64,000 bases of DNA. Origin: Haemonchus contortus. Its lineage: Eukaryota > Nematoda > Chromadorea > Rhabditida > Trichostrongylidae. Positions 23,891 through 39,037 of this stretch are shown here, in pieces. The stretch lies in NCBI GenBank assembly GCA_000469685.2, contig LS997566.1, positions 35,136,420 through 35,200,419 on the forward strand, read 5' to 3'. Position 1 is the first letter of the stretch, and every line of letters begins with the position of its first letter. The notes below the pieces were generated by a model. That model was not told where the DNA came from, did not search any database, and worked only from the letters and a program-made list of their open reading frames with translations. A program made the position numbers and the translations under genes.

Positions 23891-25054
23891 CTCAGGTGAA
23901 AGCGCGCTTTTTGTCCACTATATCACACCCGACCGGCAATTATTACTTGCTGATATCATCACATGAAAACTATCTTTTTAGTAGAGCCATTCCACGTTTG
24001 GAACAACTTTGCATTACACTTCCGCAAAAGTTGCTTCGATCGCGTCATGTTGGCTAGTGATGCAAACAGTGAGCAACTCATCTCGTCCACAAATAAATGA
24101 AACAGACCATGAAGGTCTATGAAGCATGTCGACTTTTTTACATTCACAGGCATATGTATATGCGCAGGTAGTGTAAACAACATACTGCCCCCTCCCGCTC
24201 AACTGCTTTTCGATCGAAAAGTTCGTAAAAAAACCCGCTTATCGAGGTGGTCAAGGAACGGTCATATATATCAAACAATCACCTCATTGACAATAAGTCC
24301 ACGATGAATGAAACCTTGCATTAACAATGAAATTTAAGTAATTAAAAAGACTCCATGTTCAGGCGGGACTGTTTCTACCATGTAAAGACCTTAATTACTC
24401 GCCGCAAAACAGCACGGTCCACCTCACAGAGCATGGTGCTTCGGCAGCTTTGGAGGTAGTAAAGCAGTTGTGACCCGAGGGTAAGTAATAGCTGACATTA
24501 CGCAAAAACATCTCGTACCATCTACGCCATTGCGTACTAATTCTGACTGCTATAAGTTCACGCTTAATTTTTCACTGCGTTGCAGAGTTGTCCAGCTGGT
24601 GTTTGGGATGGTTCATTGTTATAGTAAATATGCCAAACTTCATATTTTTATTGAAACAAATCTCATGAATTGCTTTCTTTTCTTTCTCGATGAACGCTTA
24701 TCCTATTGACTGGGAACTCTAATCATGACTATTGCCACCAGATTTTTAACTAGAAAAAAAAAAACTGGATATCAATCACAAAGCAAATAAATAAACAAAG
24801 GAGTACAAGATTAAATGCCGACTCTGCAGCATAATGACCACCATTCAAGAGCCTTTCTCAGAGCGAACAACGCTCCCTCAACCCTTACCTAAATCTCAAA
24901 GTTTGCCCCTTTCGTAACGATAAGGACGAAGACTTCAGCTGGACCTGCTAGAATGAGCTGAGTGTAGAGTATCAATTCGATCACTGACAAAAATATGATA
25001 CGTGTTATTATCACATTTCTACTATTTTATAATCAATTCATTTTTGTTTCAAGT
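23891..25054. other. Intergenic, no supported gene
   Basis: No coding region or recognised element. Short frames only. Confidence 0.35.
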
Positions 25055-25325
25055 TTAGGGTGGTATAGTGCCAAACGGTGCCCTATCTATACGCATGGTC
25101 ACGGTTCAGATCCCGTATCTATATTCGCCTAGGTCAACCAAGCCTTCCATCACTCCGCGGTTGGGTAGTTGGAACCAGAATCGTTTGGGAGGATAAAAGC
25201 AGTGACTTGTACATCGGCTGGCCACTGCAAGTCATTCTATAGGCCACATACGCAATCAATACGAATCGACATTTCTGAATGGAAGTCGAATTCGGGGCAT
25301 ATCCCAGAACGGAATTGATTAATAC
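25055..25325 (+). repeat. tRNA-derived SINE, copy B
   Basis: It starts with ttagggtggtatagtgccaa (box A-like) and has cggttcagatcccg (box B-like) about 45 bases on, then cgcctaggtcaaccaagcc, ggaggataaaagcagtgact, tgtacatcggctggccactg and the tail cggaattgattaatac. It is one of the fullest plus-oriented copies. Confidence 0.8.
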
Positions 25326-27229
25326 AAAAGACTATCCTTTCATTCTCGTGTTTAACATTATAAGCAAGACCAAAAAGCGCAAAAATATTCAACTTCATGG
25401 TTAAGGGCATAATCGACGCTTTCAACATAATACAATCCTAATGACCTGAAAAAATAAAAATTGTAATCAGCTATAGTGTATCAGAATGACTTTGTAGACG
25501 CTTCCTTTTCAATAGAACGTTTAAAAATAGCGCGTCAGAACCGCCACTGATGCTTTCAACTGAGACAACAAAACATACACTTTCTGACGTCGCAGCCCAC
25601 AATGTATCGGCTAACAGCAAAGAATTTTTCATTACACGTTTTGAATATCACATATTTCAATACAGTCATCACCTAGGCAATGTTGTATCCACCCCCACAG
25701 CACTCAAGACCTCATACGAACTAATATTGAGATTAAAACGGCTCCATTATTACTTCTGCCTTCTCCCTACTTGAAATTCGGGCATGTTAAGCAATGCCTG
25801 ACACTGTACCACGTGAAAGCTTCTATGATAGAACGGCATTATTTAGTCAATGTTTCGATCTTGTCGAGGACCAGAAAATAGTTCGGAGTTCCTGATATGT
25901 GGCTTACTCGATCAAGGGCCCAATGGCATCGGGTTGAATACAAAAACTCCCAGAAAGTCCAACGCCGAAAGTTGGACAGATAACCTCGATACGGTCCCAC
26001 CACTCCCTTTTTGTTCAAGTAATCGATTTGGACGTGAACGCCGGTGGAACCGCGAGAAGTTGGTTACTTAGCTGCGACCTTTTTGAGTTTAAACTTCTGA
26101 GGGTTGCTGCAACTGGTCTAGTACTTTTGGTTGTATAATGTTTTGAAAAGCGGTCGACCACAGCCAAATGGCAATCATATCGAACAGATCGATCTGACAC
26201 TGCGAAGCGATCTAACTATTCATTAATCAACAAAATAATTCGCGCGGTTACGGTAGCACGCCGCAATACGCAATTGCACGATTGAGACAAGGTGGTCGTG
26301 CGTAATGCAGCCCGATATGATTTGAAACAGAAATGAGGGAGAACTGTTGAGTTCACAGTGGCTTAGGCAACATAAGCTCTCCCTCTGAACCAGATCTCCT
26401 TCAGTAAGTAGAATGACACGAAAGAAACTGAAGGGGATCAATGGGCATGACCCTCGATGACGCAAAATACGGACAATTTTTATTGGCCATCGTATTTCGC
26501 CATAAAAGTCATATACGACCAACATGCTAGGAAGCTAGAACAATGGAATTCCATAAATTAAAAGTTTCCGGAGGGATGGGCCATGTATTTGATCCTGCCT
26601 CCTGATCTCTCCAAAGCAGATGTGGTTTAAAAAAAGTAACTCGTGTACCGATGTGTCTCAAACAACGAAAGATGGTCTGCCGCCAAAATAAAAGCTGTAA
26701 ACAACGACTCGATGCAGTAGAGCACAATGGAAGCAATCGCTAGCAGTGAGAAAGATTAGATAAAACCAAACTCCCTCAGGAAACGATTACACCCAGCTCG
26801 AAAGCCAAAATACGAGATCTTTACGGTGCTGACAGAGGTGTAGGAAGTACTGCAATTAGGCAAATACGATCAAAAACTGCTGAATGAAGAAAATCCCCCA
26901 ACAACGATTACGCCCGTAGGAAAACTGTCGCAAGGCGCCGCACAGTTTTACAGCAACGTGTGGAAGTACGCAAAGGCCGCACGGTTCTCACGCTACACGT
27001 CACGCCACGCACTTTGATCGCTTATCCGGGCTTTTCTCCCATTTGAAGATTCAGTTTTCCATTTTGATGGTGTTGAGTAGTTACTTTGTATAGTCAGCTT
27101 CATTGGTGTGGAATGGGAGAATATTCGCTTTTCAATCCCGTGGTAAACAAGATTTACCGAAAATTCACATTGTTTTCGTTTTTTTCTTGCTTCATTCCGC
27201 ATTATATTACTTGTTTTCGTTTTTCTTTA
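25326..27229. other. Intergenic, upstream of YIPF4
   Basis: I see no gene or recognisable transposon. The final bases contain two closely spaced acceptor-like words, ttttctttag (ending 27230) and tgctgtctttag (ending 27242), ahead of the YIPF4 start. Confidence 0.35.
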
Positions 27230-27242
27230 GTGCTGTCTTTAG
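27230..27242 (+). promoter_or_regulatory. Probable trans-splice acceptors of YIPF4
   Basis: Two TTTAG acceptors 12 bases apart, both followed by tgctg, precede the ATG by about 50-60 bases. Either could accept a spliced leader. Their repetition may reflect a small tandem duplication. Confidence 0.4.
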
Positions 27243-27291
27243 TGCTGGATAAACAGAAAATCATGTGTCAATGTTAAAGATATCATTTAAG

Positions 27292-29788
<2,497 letters not shown>

Positions 29789-30848
29789 CAAACCGTCATA
29801 ATACGGTGGCTGGCTCATTCCCTGTGCTCAGTTCTGCGATAGTAGGTAGGTGCAATGGCGGTCGTTCCTGACGTTATTATGGAAAGTAATAACGCTTTAA
29901 CGAGATTGTATTCAGCTTGAGAATGGCCATGTTGGAAAAGCAGAAAGCAATGAGCTCGCCATGAACTGCGCATTTACCCTTTCCGGGCATGGTTCCCATG
30001 AAAACTTTATCGATTTCGATCTTCTACCCTTAATATTATTCTTGGACATATCTAAGATTGTTGTACACACCGGGATCAGCAAATGAATGTTCTTCTCTTT
30101 TGTAGCAGTTTTTCGCTGTTTCTTTTTCCCGACGAAGTTTGGTGAAGCGAAAATTAGGTTATCTTATACGAACCTATCGAGCTTGTACATAATCCATTCC
30201 TATCGGAATTATTCTACTTCCACCTCTTTCCTATGTAGTTCAAAATAACCGACATTTGATTTAGTTATCTGTGATAGAGCTGTTGTGTTTTAAATTTCGA
30301 CCATAGATCGAGACGGGCAGTTGTTGGTGTTACTTATAAAGTTATTTGATTGCATGGTTTTGCGTGGTCTTTGAAGCAGCGATAGTAAGACCAGTTTCTG
30401 GTGTTCTGGTTACGGAAAAAAAAGATTTTGAAAAATTAATTTGCATTGCACTTCGCTTTTTTTATTCCTATGAGAGGTATTTATCATCGGAGTGTGAAAT
30501 TCGAAGGTGTCATTAATAATCGCTTTAGCGTATACTATGTGCTCGCCTCCCCTTCGAAATTTAAATTTTGCCAGTGTTACCCCGTGCCACCGCTAACGTG
30601 AGAGGTCTGAAGTTAAGTTTGTTAAAGCTCTCAAACTAATCGAGCGACACTCAAAAACAGTTTTTGGGTTATTGAATATGTGAGAAGGGAAAACCTTCGA
30701 AAGTCGAGAGGGACTGCAGAGAACCTGTAGAATTAGGGTATGCGCTGAGCTATTGACATAAAGAATCTGAGTGAAAAGTTTCTTATTCCTGGGGTATTCC
30801 ACATTATTAATGCAGATAAGATCCGCCCTGATAATCGGTAGTATCACA
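29789..30848. other. Intergenic, no supported gene
   Basis: 3' flank of YIPF4; no canonical AATAAA was noticed close to the stop. No other feature. Confidence 0.4.
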
Positions 30849-31226
30849 GTGAATCAAATCAGGGATGCCGTTGATTACGCCAAGAAATCGAAGATCAGTT
30901 GAGCCGGACACGTTATGCGATATAGTGATGACCGTTGGACCAGGGCGGTTACTGACTGGATCCCTCGGGACATCAAACGAACTCCAGGAAGGCCGCCAAC
31001 GAGATGGTCAGACTTCTTCACGAAAGCTCTGAACGAAAGGAATGTTGAACCTCGTGTCCCTGAAGCGAGAACGATTCACTGGACCACTCTGGCTCGTGAC
31101 AGGGACGAATGGAGACGTTACTGGCGCCCGCTCGAGGAAGTCGATGATCAACGGGACGACAGTATAGGTGATCACAGAGAGACCAGGACTTGTACAGAAT
31201 CGCTTCCTGTCTACAGTTCATACTAA
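30849..31226 (+). mobile_element. RTE-type LINE, 3' end only (5' truncated)
   Basis: From about 30861 the plus strand reads RDAVDYAKKSKIS then an in-frame TGA (30900), followed by [39 protein letters not shown] and [16 protein letters not shown]. This is the well-known C-terminal tail of endonuclease/reverse transcriptase proteins of RTE-like LINEs. The TGA replaces the conserved tryptophan of the KIRWAGHVMR motif. No catalytic YADD region is present upstream, so the copy is a typical short dead-on-arrival insertion. Confidence 0.85.
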
Positions 31227-32655
31227 GGTATGTTGTCTTCACGATTCTCCAACAATCAAACATTTTATGAGTGCAACATTATGCGCAAAAGAGGTGCGAT
31301 AGCAATTCATACAGTGGGAATGGCAAAGTACATTTTCGATTTTTTCTGATGATCGGTCTCCACTAACCAATTGGTAGGACGTCAGTAGTAACTACAAAAT
31401 GAATTCTTAACGATTGAGATGGTGACCTTCAGCCTCCATCGTATAACTTTCTTCTGCTTTAAGCTAATACACAGAACGAAGTGTCAAATTGCTGCGCAAA
31501 TGGAGCTGCGTATTGTCTTCGAAAAGTCAATGGGTTGGCCAAGTTGTTTACCATAATATGTACATTGACATTAGCGTCGACGTTACACTCTATCTACCTT
31601 CCAAATCTAAAACGACTGACAAAGTGAAACTACTGACGACTTTTCTTCAGTAGCGGGGAACGTGGAATGGGATAAGTATTTCGGGAGGAAGTGCACTTAT
31701 AGTCCGGATAGTCCGGGAACCAGTGTTCTGGGTGAGGGAAACCCATAACATTGGAGTTTTCAGAGACGGTTCTTCCTATGCGACTTACTGCTTGAGAACC
31801 TAACACTTGTCCCTTGCCCATGCCCCTTTACTACAGTGCTCTGCCGTAAGAATAATTCGACGACTACCTGGGGTATGGGTGCGAGAGGCTTATGAACAGC
31901 TGGGTCCAGGACCGCACGCCTCCATTGAATTCTGACGAAAATGAGCAAGACCCTCCCAGCTTGAAGCTCAGAGGAATCGCTTATCAAAATTATCAGTTCC
32001 CATCCCTCCGTCGTCAGCAGAGAGGCATTCCAAGTCATGAAAGTAACCGCAAGAAAGTATAAACCGTCTCTGCTTCAAAATTCAAAAACAATATACCCTG
32101 ACCATGTTGAATCCCTTCAATTCGTTTCCGATTTCTGCAATACGGGGAATGAAGTGCTTCAATCAAAAGTTTTGTCTTTATGAGGTCTTATTATAGCTGA
32201 ATGTTTTCGTAGGCCCCGTTCATGTGAATTATGGCCGAACCTACACGTTCGAATAATGGGATTTTCAAATGGGTCTTGCTCCAATTCCTATTTTAGCCAG
32301 TAAAATACGAAAAAGTCCAACATTTCCGTGGAGCTATTTTCGAAGCGCATTTCACTTTAGGCTCGGTTAGGCTTGGCGCAAGGATGAATATTGTAAATGA
32401 ACAAAGCAGTTGATTGCAATATGAGAGATTGACCCGATCTAACCGTCAAAAAAACCCTAACATCAAGGGCTCTAGGTAAAAGTGTGTCCGATCTAACTGG
32501 GTGATATTTCTCGTATTCACAGTGAGGGTGCAAAAACCTGCATGCAGTAAGTGGGTGAGGGCAGTGTTGGAAATATGGGGCCAAAATTCTAGCAGCGAAT
32601 GAAATGTCAAAAGTCAGAGCGGGTGGTAATATCGAATTTTTGAGACAGGCTCTAA
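31227..32655. other. Intergenic, no supported gene
   Basis: Short frames only; no domain, RNA gene or repeat identified. Confidence 0.35.
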
Positions 32656-33126
32656 GGGACAGTTCGCGATAAAAATGGTTTCTGAGATTTCTCACTGGAT
32701 GAGCCTGTGACCCCCAATGACAGCACAAGGGACGCCGTCAGTTCGAGAAACGGCATAGATAGGACGTAATGAAGGCTCCAAGACGGGCCTAACCCACGTA
32801 CAATTCAAGGCGAACGAGTTGTCACGGCGTTGTAGAAGCTGTAGAGAATCGCAACAGGACGTATACGTTGAACCCAGGCAGCTTACTGTAGCCAGCTGTA
32901 CTTAGTCGCACACTTATTTGGGCAACTCGTCCAAATACCTCTTCCATGCAACTCTTATCGTCACATTCCTGCCCAACACCTAATTTTATTACTTTTTTGA
33001 AGCCTCAGATCCCCCTAAATATGAGGATTTTCGCGTTTTCTTTGTCTTTTTTTTGCACTATTCTAGACTATAACATCCATGATTCGTCTGAAACTAGACG
33101 TCCCACAATTATCGTGAACTGCGCCT
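32656..33126. repeat. TTAA-flanked MITE, diverged copy
   Basis: The left end ggacagttcgcgataaaaat (from about 32657) and the right end attatcgtgaactgcgcct (to 33126) are diverged versions of the inverted termini of the element at 38486-39037. Flanks read CTAA and TCAA in place of TTAA. The interior (32877-33110) is shared with the left edge of the window, and the 5' part resembles 41038-41180. Confidence 0.65.
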
Positions 33127-34148
33127 TCAATTTTGAGCTCGTACAAGCATCAGCGACAACGAGATTTGTAAAACTAATTGGGAAAAGATTGATTTTAGGT
33201 GGTGATTCCGACGATCTCTTTCGCTTTTTATGAGCACTGAGAGGCCGCTTATCTCGTACAACTTCATTTTTTCAACCTCATACTAATTGTGAGCATCCTG
33301 TCATCGTGAGGCGTTTTACCGAGCAACTAACTACATACAAACAACCTAAAAAATGCCGCAGCATTTGTGGAACGTAGATGGACCGAGTGGTTGAGAATTG
33401 AAGGCAGCGGGGATGATAAACTGTTGACAAACTGGAAAAGGAAGTATAGTAGGGTGCCAGGCCGAGTTCTCGTTCGATCGATCTCAGCCAGCCACAAAAC
33501 AATACGGACTTCCCCAAAAGCTAGTGGGAAAAGCTGCTTGGTGACCTTACCAGTCGCTGGTTTACTGTGTCCTACCAATGCATCCAATGCATCTTGCAGC
33601 CCGTATCCCTCATGTAGTGCCTAGCGGTAGTGTGAGTTTCACACAGTAGGGAAGTCCCCCATACAAAAGATTATCGCGATCATTGCCTTTGAAATTCCGA
33701 AGGCCGTTTATGTGCTGTTTCAAAGAGCGTCCGATTTCAAAAAGTAAGCTCCGCCGACGTTTTTCACTACACTAATCGCCAAATTCACTGCCGCCACTGT
33801 ACATTCACATTCCAAAGGTGATCGTTCATTACCCAATTGTCACTTTTCGGCTATTTTCATGTAGTCAATCGTGAAAGTAATGGAAGTCAATGCTGTCGAG
33901 TCTATATGGTCGCACATACTTACGCTCAACATTTTGTCAATTTTTCTTGAAACAAAAATTGATGAGCTAGCGCTGAACGCCACATACGTGTTAACAGAAC
34001 CTTCAGCTATACAACATGGTCACGGCCGTAGGCTATTGTGTGGAGAAATTGAGTAGCCCAAATATACTGACGACTCTTTGAGTTGTCAATGATGTATAAC
34101 GTTGTTGTAACATCAACAGGACACCTCTTGGGAGACGAGCAGTTGAAT
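33127..34148. other. Intergenic, no supported gene
   Basis: Several overlapping short frames on both strands (for example 33367-33624) without recognisable family or splice structure. Confidence 0.35.
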
Positions 34149-34230
34149 CGGTTTGTGTAATCGATTCGCCGCATGCGGGTGTCGCGGACTAGTTGCCTCG
34201 TTATTGCAGCTCTAGCGTCAGCGACACCAC
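34149..34230 (-). repeat. Dispersed repeat family R2, copy 3 (partial)
   Basis: In reverse complement it reads gacgctagagctgcaataac, then gtccgcgacacccgcatgcg and gcgaatcgattacacaaacc, matching the 3' half of R2 copies at 14802 and 62141. The 5' half is deleted apart from a possible gggggtggtgt start. It lies inside the longest open frame of the window (34218-34748, minus), which therefore is probably not a gene. Confidence 0.6.
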
Positions 34231-35571
34231 CCCCGAGTATATCCATCCAGAGGTCCCCACTCACCTTCAGGCTCTCGGCTACAAAAAAACTGACCAGTGG
34301 TTATGTCATGCCTGCAAGTTTTCCGCCTAAGTATCCATTTGTCAGCTTCTCCTCTTCCGTCCGCAGTGAAAGAAGTTTCTGAAAGACCTGATTGCTGAAG
34401 ATGAGAACTGGAACTTCTAAGATTCTCGCAGGCATCATGCCCGAAGACTCTTCGACGCAAGCTAAATAGGAGCTTCACCCTGTAGAATGTCTCCTTTGCT
34501 ACTTTTGGGATTCGCATAGGATGTTTTACCAGCTTCACGAGCTTCTTGGACAAGGAGACACCGGTTCCAGGAACACCTACACCAATCATTTTCAGAAAGA
34601 CGTGGACTCTAGTAGAGAAAAAGGGTCTAAACGAGCCTCTGCTCACCCAACCCACGAGATTACTAGGAACTATGTAGCTACAGAAACCTGTCAAAAACAA
34701 CAGTCTGAAGGTGTTCAGAAGGCAGAACGTGATTTCATCGACTCCCACTTCCCTTGAATCAGGGTGTAACGGTTCAAATCAAAGCAGAAAACATGCCAGG
34801 CAGTTAGGTTATCTTACCAGCCCAATTCTGATGTCGTTTGTGATCGTGGCACTAACAATAAGAACTCCGGAAATGACCAATCGATGAGTAGGATGCGCCA
34901 TGCTATCGATACTACAGAGGCGCCACGCCCATGGTGGCTTAATGTTAGACTTGTAGAGACCTTTAATATTATCGAATAGGAGAAGAAGGGTGCTGGAATG
35001 ACTGATAGTTACCGTCGAGCCATACGCGATCTGTGGAGTTTCGAGGCGCTGAAGGATAGTCTATGGCGACTTCTTTACCCTGCACATTGGTTTCAATGTG
35101 AGCGATACACAGTACAATTACTGAACCCATTAACATTGAGAAGAGCAGACTTCTTCCTGTGGGAGCTCCTTCTCTTAGACCTCTAACATAAGTTCAAACG
35201 TGCGGCCTTCATATTACCAACGCAAATCATCGAAGTCAGTAGTGATGGGATTACAAGCCCATAAACTACAATGGAGAAAAGGAGTGCATCTACGAAACCA
35301 AAGAATGATTCCCTCTTCTGGGATTTTCCTTGACTTTTCCTCCTATTTCATCTTTCGCTGATTGATAAGGTGTTCGAATGATTTTTCTTAACTAGCGATT
35401 GATTTATTGCTCTGCCAGCTGTTGATAAGGTTCTTATTCGATGAAGTTCAAACGTCCAAAGACTGACGTCCATGGACAAGAGAACAGGGATTGCAACCTC
35501 GTGGCTGATGAAAGCCAAGAGAGATCTTTCAGTTTTGTTCTATAACCTAAGAATCAAAGGATAAAGTTATC
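34231..35571. other. Intergenic, with an unsupported 176-aa open frame
   Basis: The minus-strand frame 34218-34748 is the longest uninterrupted frame in the window, but its 3' end runs into repeat R2 and I recognise no domain in it. No splice partners were found. The remainder shows nothing. Confidence 0.35.
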
Positions 35572-35830
35572 GGCGTTGATCAACCCCGTCTGAGGGATGA
35601 GCCGCTTCACTCGACTTTCATTCATAATCCAGTGGTGTTTGAATGGGTATGTGGCCTTTGCAATGAATGGCGGGGACCAGCCGATGTACAAGTCAGTGCT
35701 TTTAACCTCCCAGACAAGTCTGGTACCAATTAGTCGAGCCAGGAGATATGAGAGGCTTTTTGGCCTAGACGGATACCGATTCGAGATTCGATAGCCGGAC
35801 CACACGCGTGATAAAGCCCACTAGCCCTAC
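35572..35830 (-). repeat. tRNA-derived SINE, copy C
   Basis: Plus-strand text begins ggcgttgatcaaccccgtct (3' end of the SINE in reverse) and continues through cagccgatgtacaagtcagt, cctcccagacaagtctggta and tggcctagacgg to a degraded tRNA-like head (gagattcgatagccgg). Confidence 0.8.
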
Positions 35831-36544
35831 TCATATCAAAAAAGAGGTTGTTGGATGATTTGAATGAAGCTTTTCCGATCAATCAATTAGCCACCTTATC
35901 TCATCGGTTCCAAGGAGCTTGGGAGTGCAATAAGTGTAAGACTGCCGGAATCCCTAGAAAAACCTCTATGGGCGATTCATCATTTATTTTTTGATACTCT
36001 TCAGAGCCTTCATAATTCCGCTATGAGCAGCTGCGAAAGATTGTAAAGAGGACTTTTCCAGGAAAAGAACTATTATGAAATAGTGGTGTACTTAGAAGCG
36101 ACCTATAAATTACGTCAAATATCTATCGATTCATAACGTCATAACTTCATCAAACTCCAATCGAGTGGGCCTATCAGGAAGAGAGCAAAAGAGCGGCGAT
36201 CACTCCTTCGTAAACACTCAGAAAAAGTTTGAAATCCAAACACCATTTAATCGATCGCCAGGAAGTACTGAGAGTTCGAACAGTTGTCACAACAGTGTTA
36301 ATAGTAAGTTCAATGCCAGGTGTCCGTCTCCACCAAAGAGGCTGGTCAGATTAGGCTGATCTCGATGTCTTAAGACCGAGCTTTTACGGATTCTTGGTTA
36401 TGGGTCAGAGGAAGGAATTGGGGCAGACATGCTAACATGCTTATGGTACACAACCGAATCGTGGAGTCAGTCGACTGAAGGCGAACTTGTCGAGGAGGGT
36501 AGGAGCACACGATTGGTCCCCTACACGTCAGTATTCAGTCAACT
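35831..36544. other. Intergenic, no supported gene
   Basis: Nothing recognised. Confidence 0.35.
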
Positions 36545-36779
36545 GGCGCCCTAAGGTCCCAAGATCGAAGCTCGGCCCCATATCCGTCTAGGTCAACCGA
36601 ACTTGCCATCTTTCCGGAATTGCTTAGTTGGCACAAGTCTGGCCTGGGAGGATAAAAAGCACATACTTGAGCATAAGCTGGCCGCCGCAATTCATTGTGT
36701 AGGCCGAATACGCATGAAAAACGCCATTACGATCCCGAATGGAAGTCGAATGCGTGGGAGCATCCCAAAAACGGAATTA
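36545..36779 (+). repeat. tRNA-derived SINE, copy D, abutting a transposon
   Basis: Body words atccgtctaggtcaaccgaa, tgggaggataaaaagcac, ttgagcataagctggccgcc and gaatggaagtcgaatgcg follow family order in plus orientation. The head is degraded. The copy ends at cggaatta, exactly where the maT-like transposon at 36780 begins, so the expected SINE tail (gatcaacgcc) is cut off by the insertion. Confidence 0.75.
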
Positions 36780-38075
36780 CAGGGTGCGGCAAAAGTTCTG
36801 GCAACGGTAAACATGATCGTAAAAACGGTCAAATCGATCGATACATGATACAACTCCAATAGCATTTATCAACAGCTATATAGATCACGAAAACAAACTT
36901 AATCTCGGACTAGCCTCCTTTGCGCGAATACAGGCTAAAAGTCTTCTAGGAAGTGGGTCGACGGCGGCACGGAGGTAGTCTTCGTCCAAATCCTCCCCTG
37001 CTTCAACAAGGGTTCCACATAGAGCATCCAAACTTCTAAGCTTAGTAGAGCAGGCTTTCCTCTTAAGAAGTGACCACACAGAATAGTCCAATGGATTCAG
37101 GCCTAGTTTGTTTGGGGACCAATCGTCCGACGAGATGAAGTCTGGGAAGTGCGTTGCGCACCAGCCCTGTACCACATTGTACCTGTGTGCTGAAGCTGAG
37201 CCCTGTTGACAAGTCCATGTCCGGTTGCCGAAATGGGATTCAGCTCAAGGGAGTAACTCCTCCTCCAATATGCCTTTTAGTAGATCTTGCTATCCACCTT
37301 GACTCCTTTCTCCAAGAAAGTCAGAGACATCTTGCCGTCCGATGTGATTGCCCCAAAAACCATCAACGGCTTGGGGTGTTCAGATCGCTGAGCAATCCCT
37401 CCATGTTGGCTGGCTTCTACAGGGCCTCCCTCTATCATCCTATCGTATTGTGTGTTCGGGAATTGATCTGTGGAAAACAGTGTCAGTGAAAAGGGTGTCG
37501 CTGTGCCGTGCCTGCGAAAATCGCTTTAAACGCTCCTTAAATCTGTTGAGCCTAGTTTTCTTCATACGCTTAGTTAGCATGTGAGCTTTTCTGATCTTAT
37601 ATGAGCGAAGTCGAAGGTGGCTGGTGACAATCCTTCCGACCGATCGAGCAGGAATTCCGACCTCAAGAGCCGTTTATCTCTTGGACCTACGAGGGTGGCG
37701 GCGGATTTTCTCTCGAATGATTTTCGCTATCTCCTTTGTCGTTGCACTCTTCAGTCTTCAACTTTCGGGCTTGTCCTCCATAGTTCCTGTCGCCTTGTAC
37801 CTATTAACGTCGTTGTACACGGTTCTTAAGAGGATCTGGAACTGTTTGAAGATGGTCTTTGCCGTGCATTCAGCCAGATGGAGGTGCAGGATAGAGGGTC
37901 TTTGGTCTTTGCTTGTCACTATTCTGTGAAATGGCATATTCAAGAACGGCCAGTTTATGGAATGTATAGAAGAGGACTTGCAGTAAATAGTGGCACAGAT
38001 CCTGTCGAGATCGAAGGCCTCATTTTTTATAGAGAACCTGAAACGGGTCTTCGCCAGAACTTTTGCCGCACCCTG
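36780..38075 (-). mobile_element. Tc1/mariner-superfamily (maT-like) transposon, defective
   Basis: The element is 1296 bp, flanked by TA (36778-36779 and 38076-38077), with inverted ends CAGGGTGCGGCAAAAGTTCT (left) and the same word in reverse on the right (to 38075). Minus-strand coding traces run from MPFHRIVTSKDQRPSIL (about 37930) and HPRRSKR through KMSLTFLEKGVKVDSKIY to the C-terminal NPLDYSVWSLLKRKAC and RRLLACIRAKE (about 36900). The NPLDYSVW block is typical of maT/Tc1-like transposases rather than the DD34D mariners elsewhere in this window. Confidence 0.9.
36885..37943 (-). pseudogene. maT-like transposase pseudogene
   Basis: The frame opens near 37943-37935 with a helix-turn-helix N-terminus and continues after an in-frame stop (following EDKPES) with further stops and frameshifts in the middle. 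The last third is open from 37175 to 36885 (DFISSDDWSPNKLGLNPLDY). Motif order is preserved, so it decayed in place. No active enzyme is expected. Confidence 0.82.
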
Positions 38076-38077
38076 TA

Positions 38078-38481
38078 CATAGTTATGGCTTCCGGAGATT
38101 TGTTTTTGGTACCGTGGTCTATCGATGTTGACTGTGCCAGTTGCAATCCGTATAACTTTCTGAACAAAGATCGGATTAGGTAATTTCTATAGTTGCTGCA
38201 TACCCAGGCGTGGATTACAAAACGAAGTTTTCTCGCCCTGTTCCTATTACTGCAGTCAACAGTCAGGTTCGCGGACTTTCAACGGGGCACTTTGGAAGTG
38301 GAATTTGTCAAAACGACTGTGTCTTGACACTGCATTCTTTTTCTCCCACTAAGAAATGAACTCGTTCCTCAGCAATTTCAGAAACCCATGCATTGGCAGT
38401 TTCAGTCATTTTAGTCTCAAGACGGCAGGCATTTTGGTTGACTTGATTTGATTGGAAAATTTCGCGATCTTTCCTCTTATC
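38078..38481. other. Intergenic spacer between transposons
   Basis: No feature recognised. Confidence 0.3.
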
Positions 38482-38485
38482 TTAA

Positions 38486-39037
38486 AGGCACAGTTCACGA
38501 TAATTTTGGGTAATCCAGATTATAATGAAAAATGAAAGGCAAGTTCGAAACTTGTGCGATGAAGGTGAAGAAACTGTTTGAATCGGTATTTCCAAAGTGA
38601 AAAAAGGCCTCGAAAAACCGTTAAAAAGGTGTCTGGACGGGAATGAAACCAGAAAAATGAAGAAGAGTGGGGCGTTTGGACAAGCTATACAATGCGTCTC
38701 ACTGCGCACGTGTTGGTCCTGGTGCGAATAACAGACTATGGTAAGCAAAATTCACTCACTTATAAGCATAAGTAAACAAAAGACCTTAGTAGCAGCAAAA
38801 GTAGCTCACCTTTTTCAGTCTCTAGGAGTAGGAAATTAAATAAGGGATCGCGGCAGCAAAAAGAAAAACAGAGGAAAAAAGAATGAGAGAAAAACAATGC
38901 CTCATCACTCGGCGATTAGCTGATTGTGCGTGGGTCTTAGAACGAATAATAGCAATTTGTATTGTCTCGACACTCGCCTGGGAAAGGCGGGGAAGCCATT
39001 GACGTTTCCGCCCATTGAATTATCGTGAACTGTGCCT
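38486..39037. mobile_element. TTAA-flanked MITE (piggyBac-type), best copy
   Basis: The element is 552 bp with perfect 20-bp inverted termini AGGCACAGTTCACGATAATT (38486-38505 and, inverted, 39018-39037), each bordered by TTAA (38482-38485 and 39038-39041). TTAA duplication is diagnostic of piggyBac-type transposition in known families. No transposase is encoded, so it would be mobilised in trans. Related ends occur at 32656, 33126, 41038 and 56752. Confidence 0.82.

Noticed and set aside
34218..34748. 176-aa minus-strand open frame, longest in the window
   Set aside because: It overlaps repeat R2 copy 3 at its 3' end, has no recognisable domain and no splice or leader signal.
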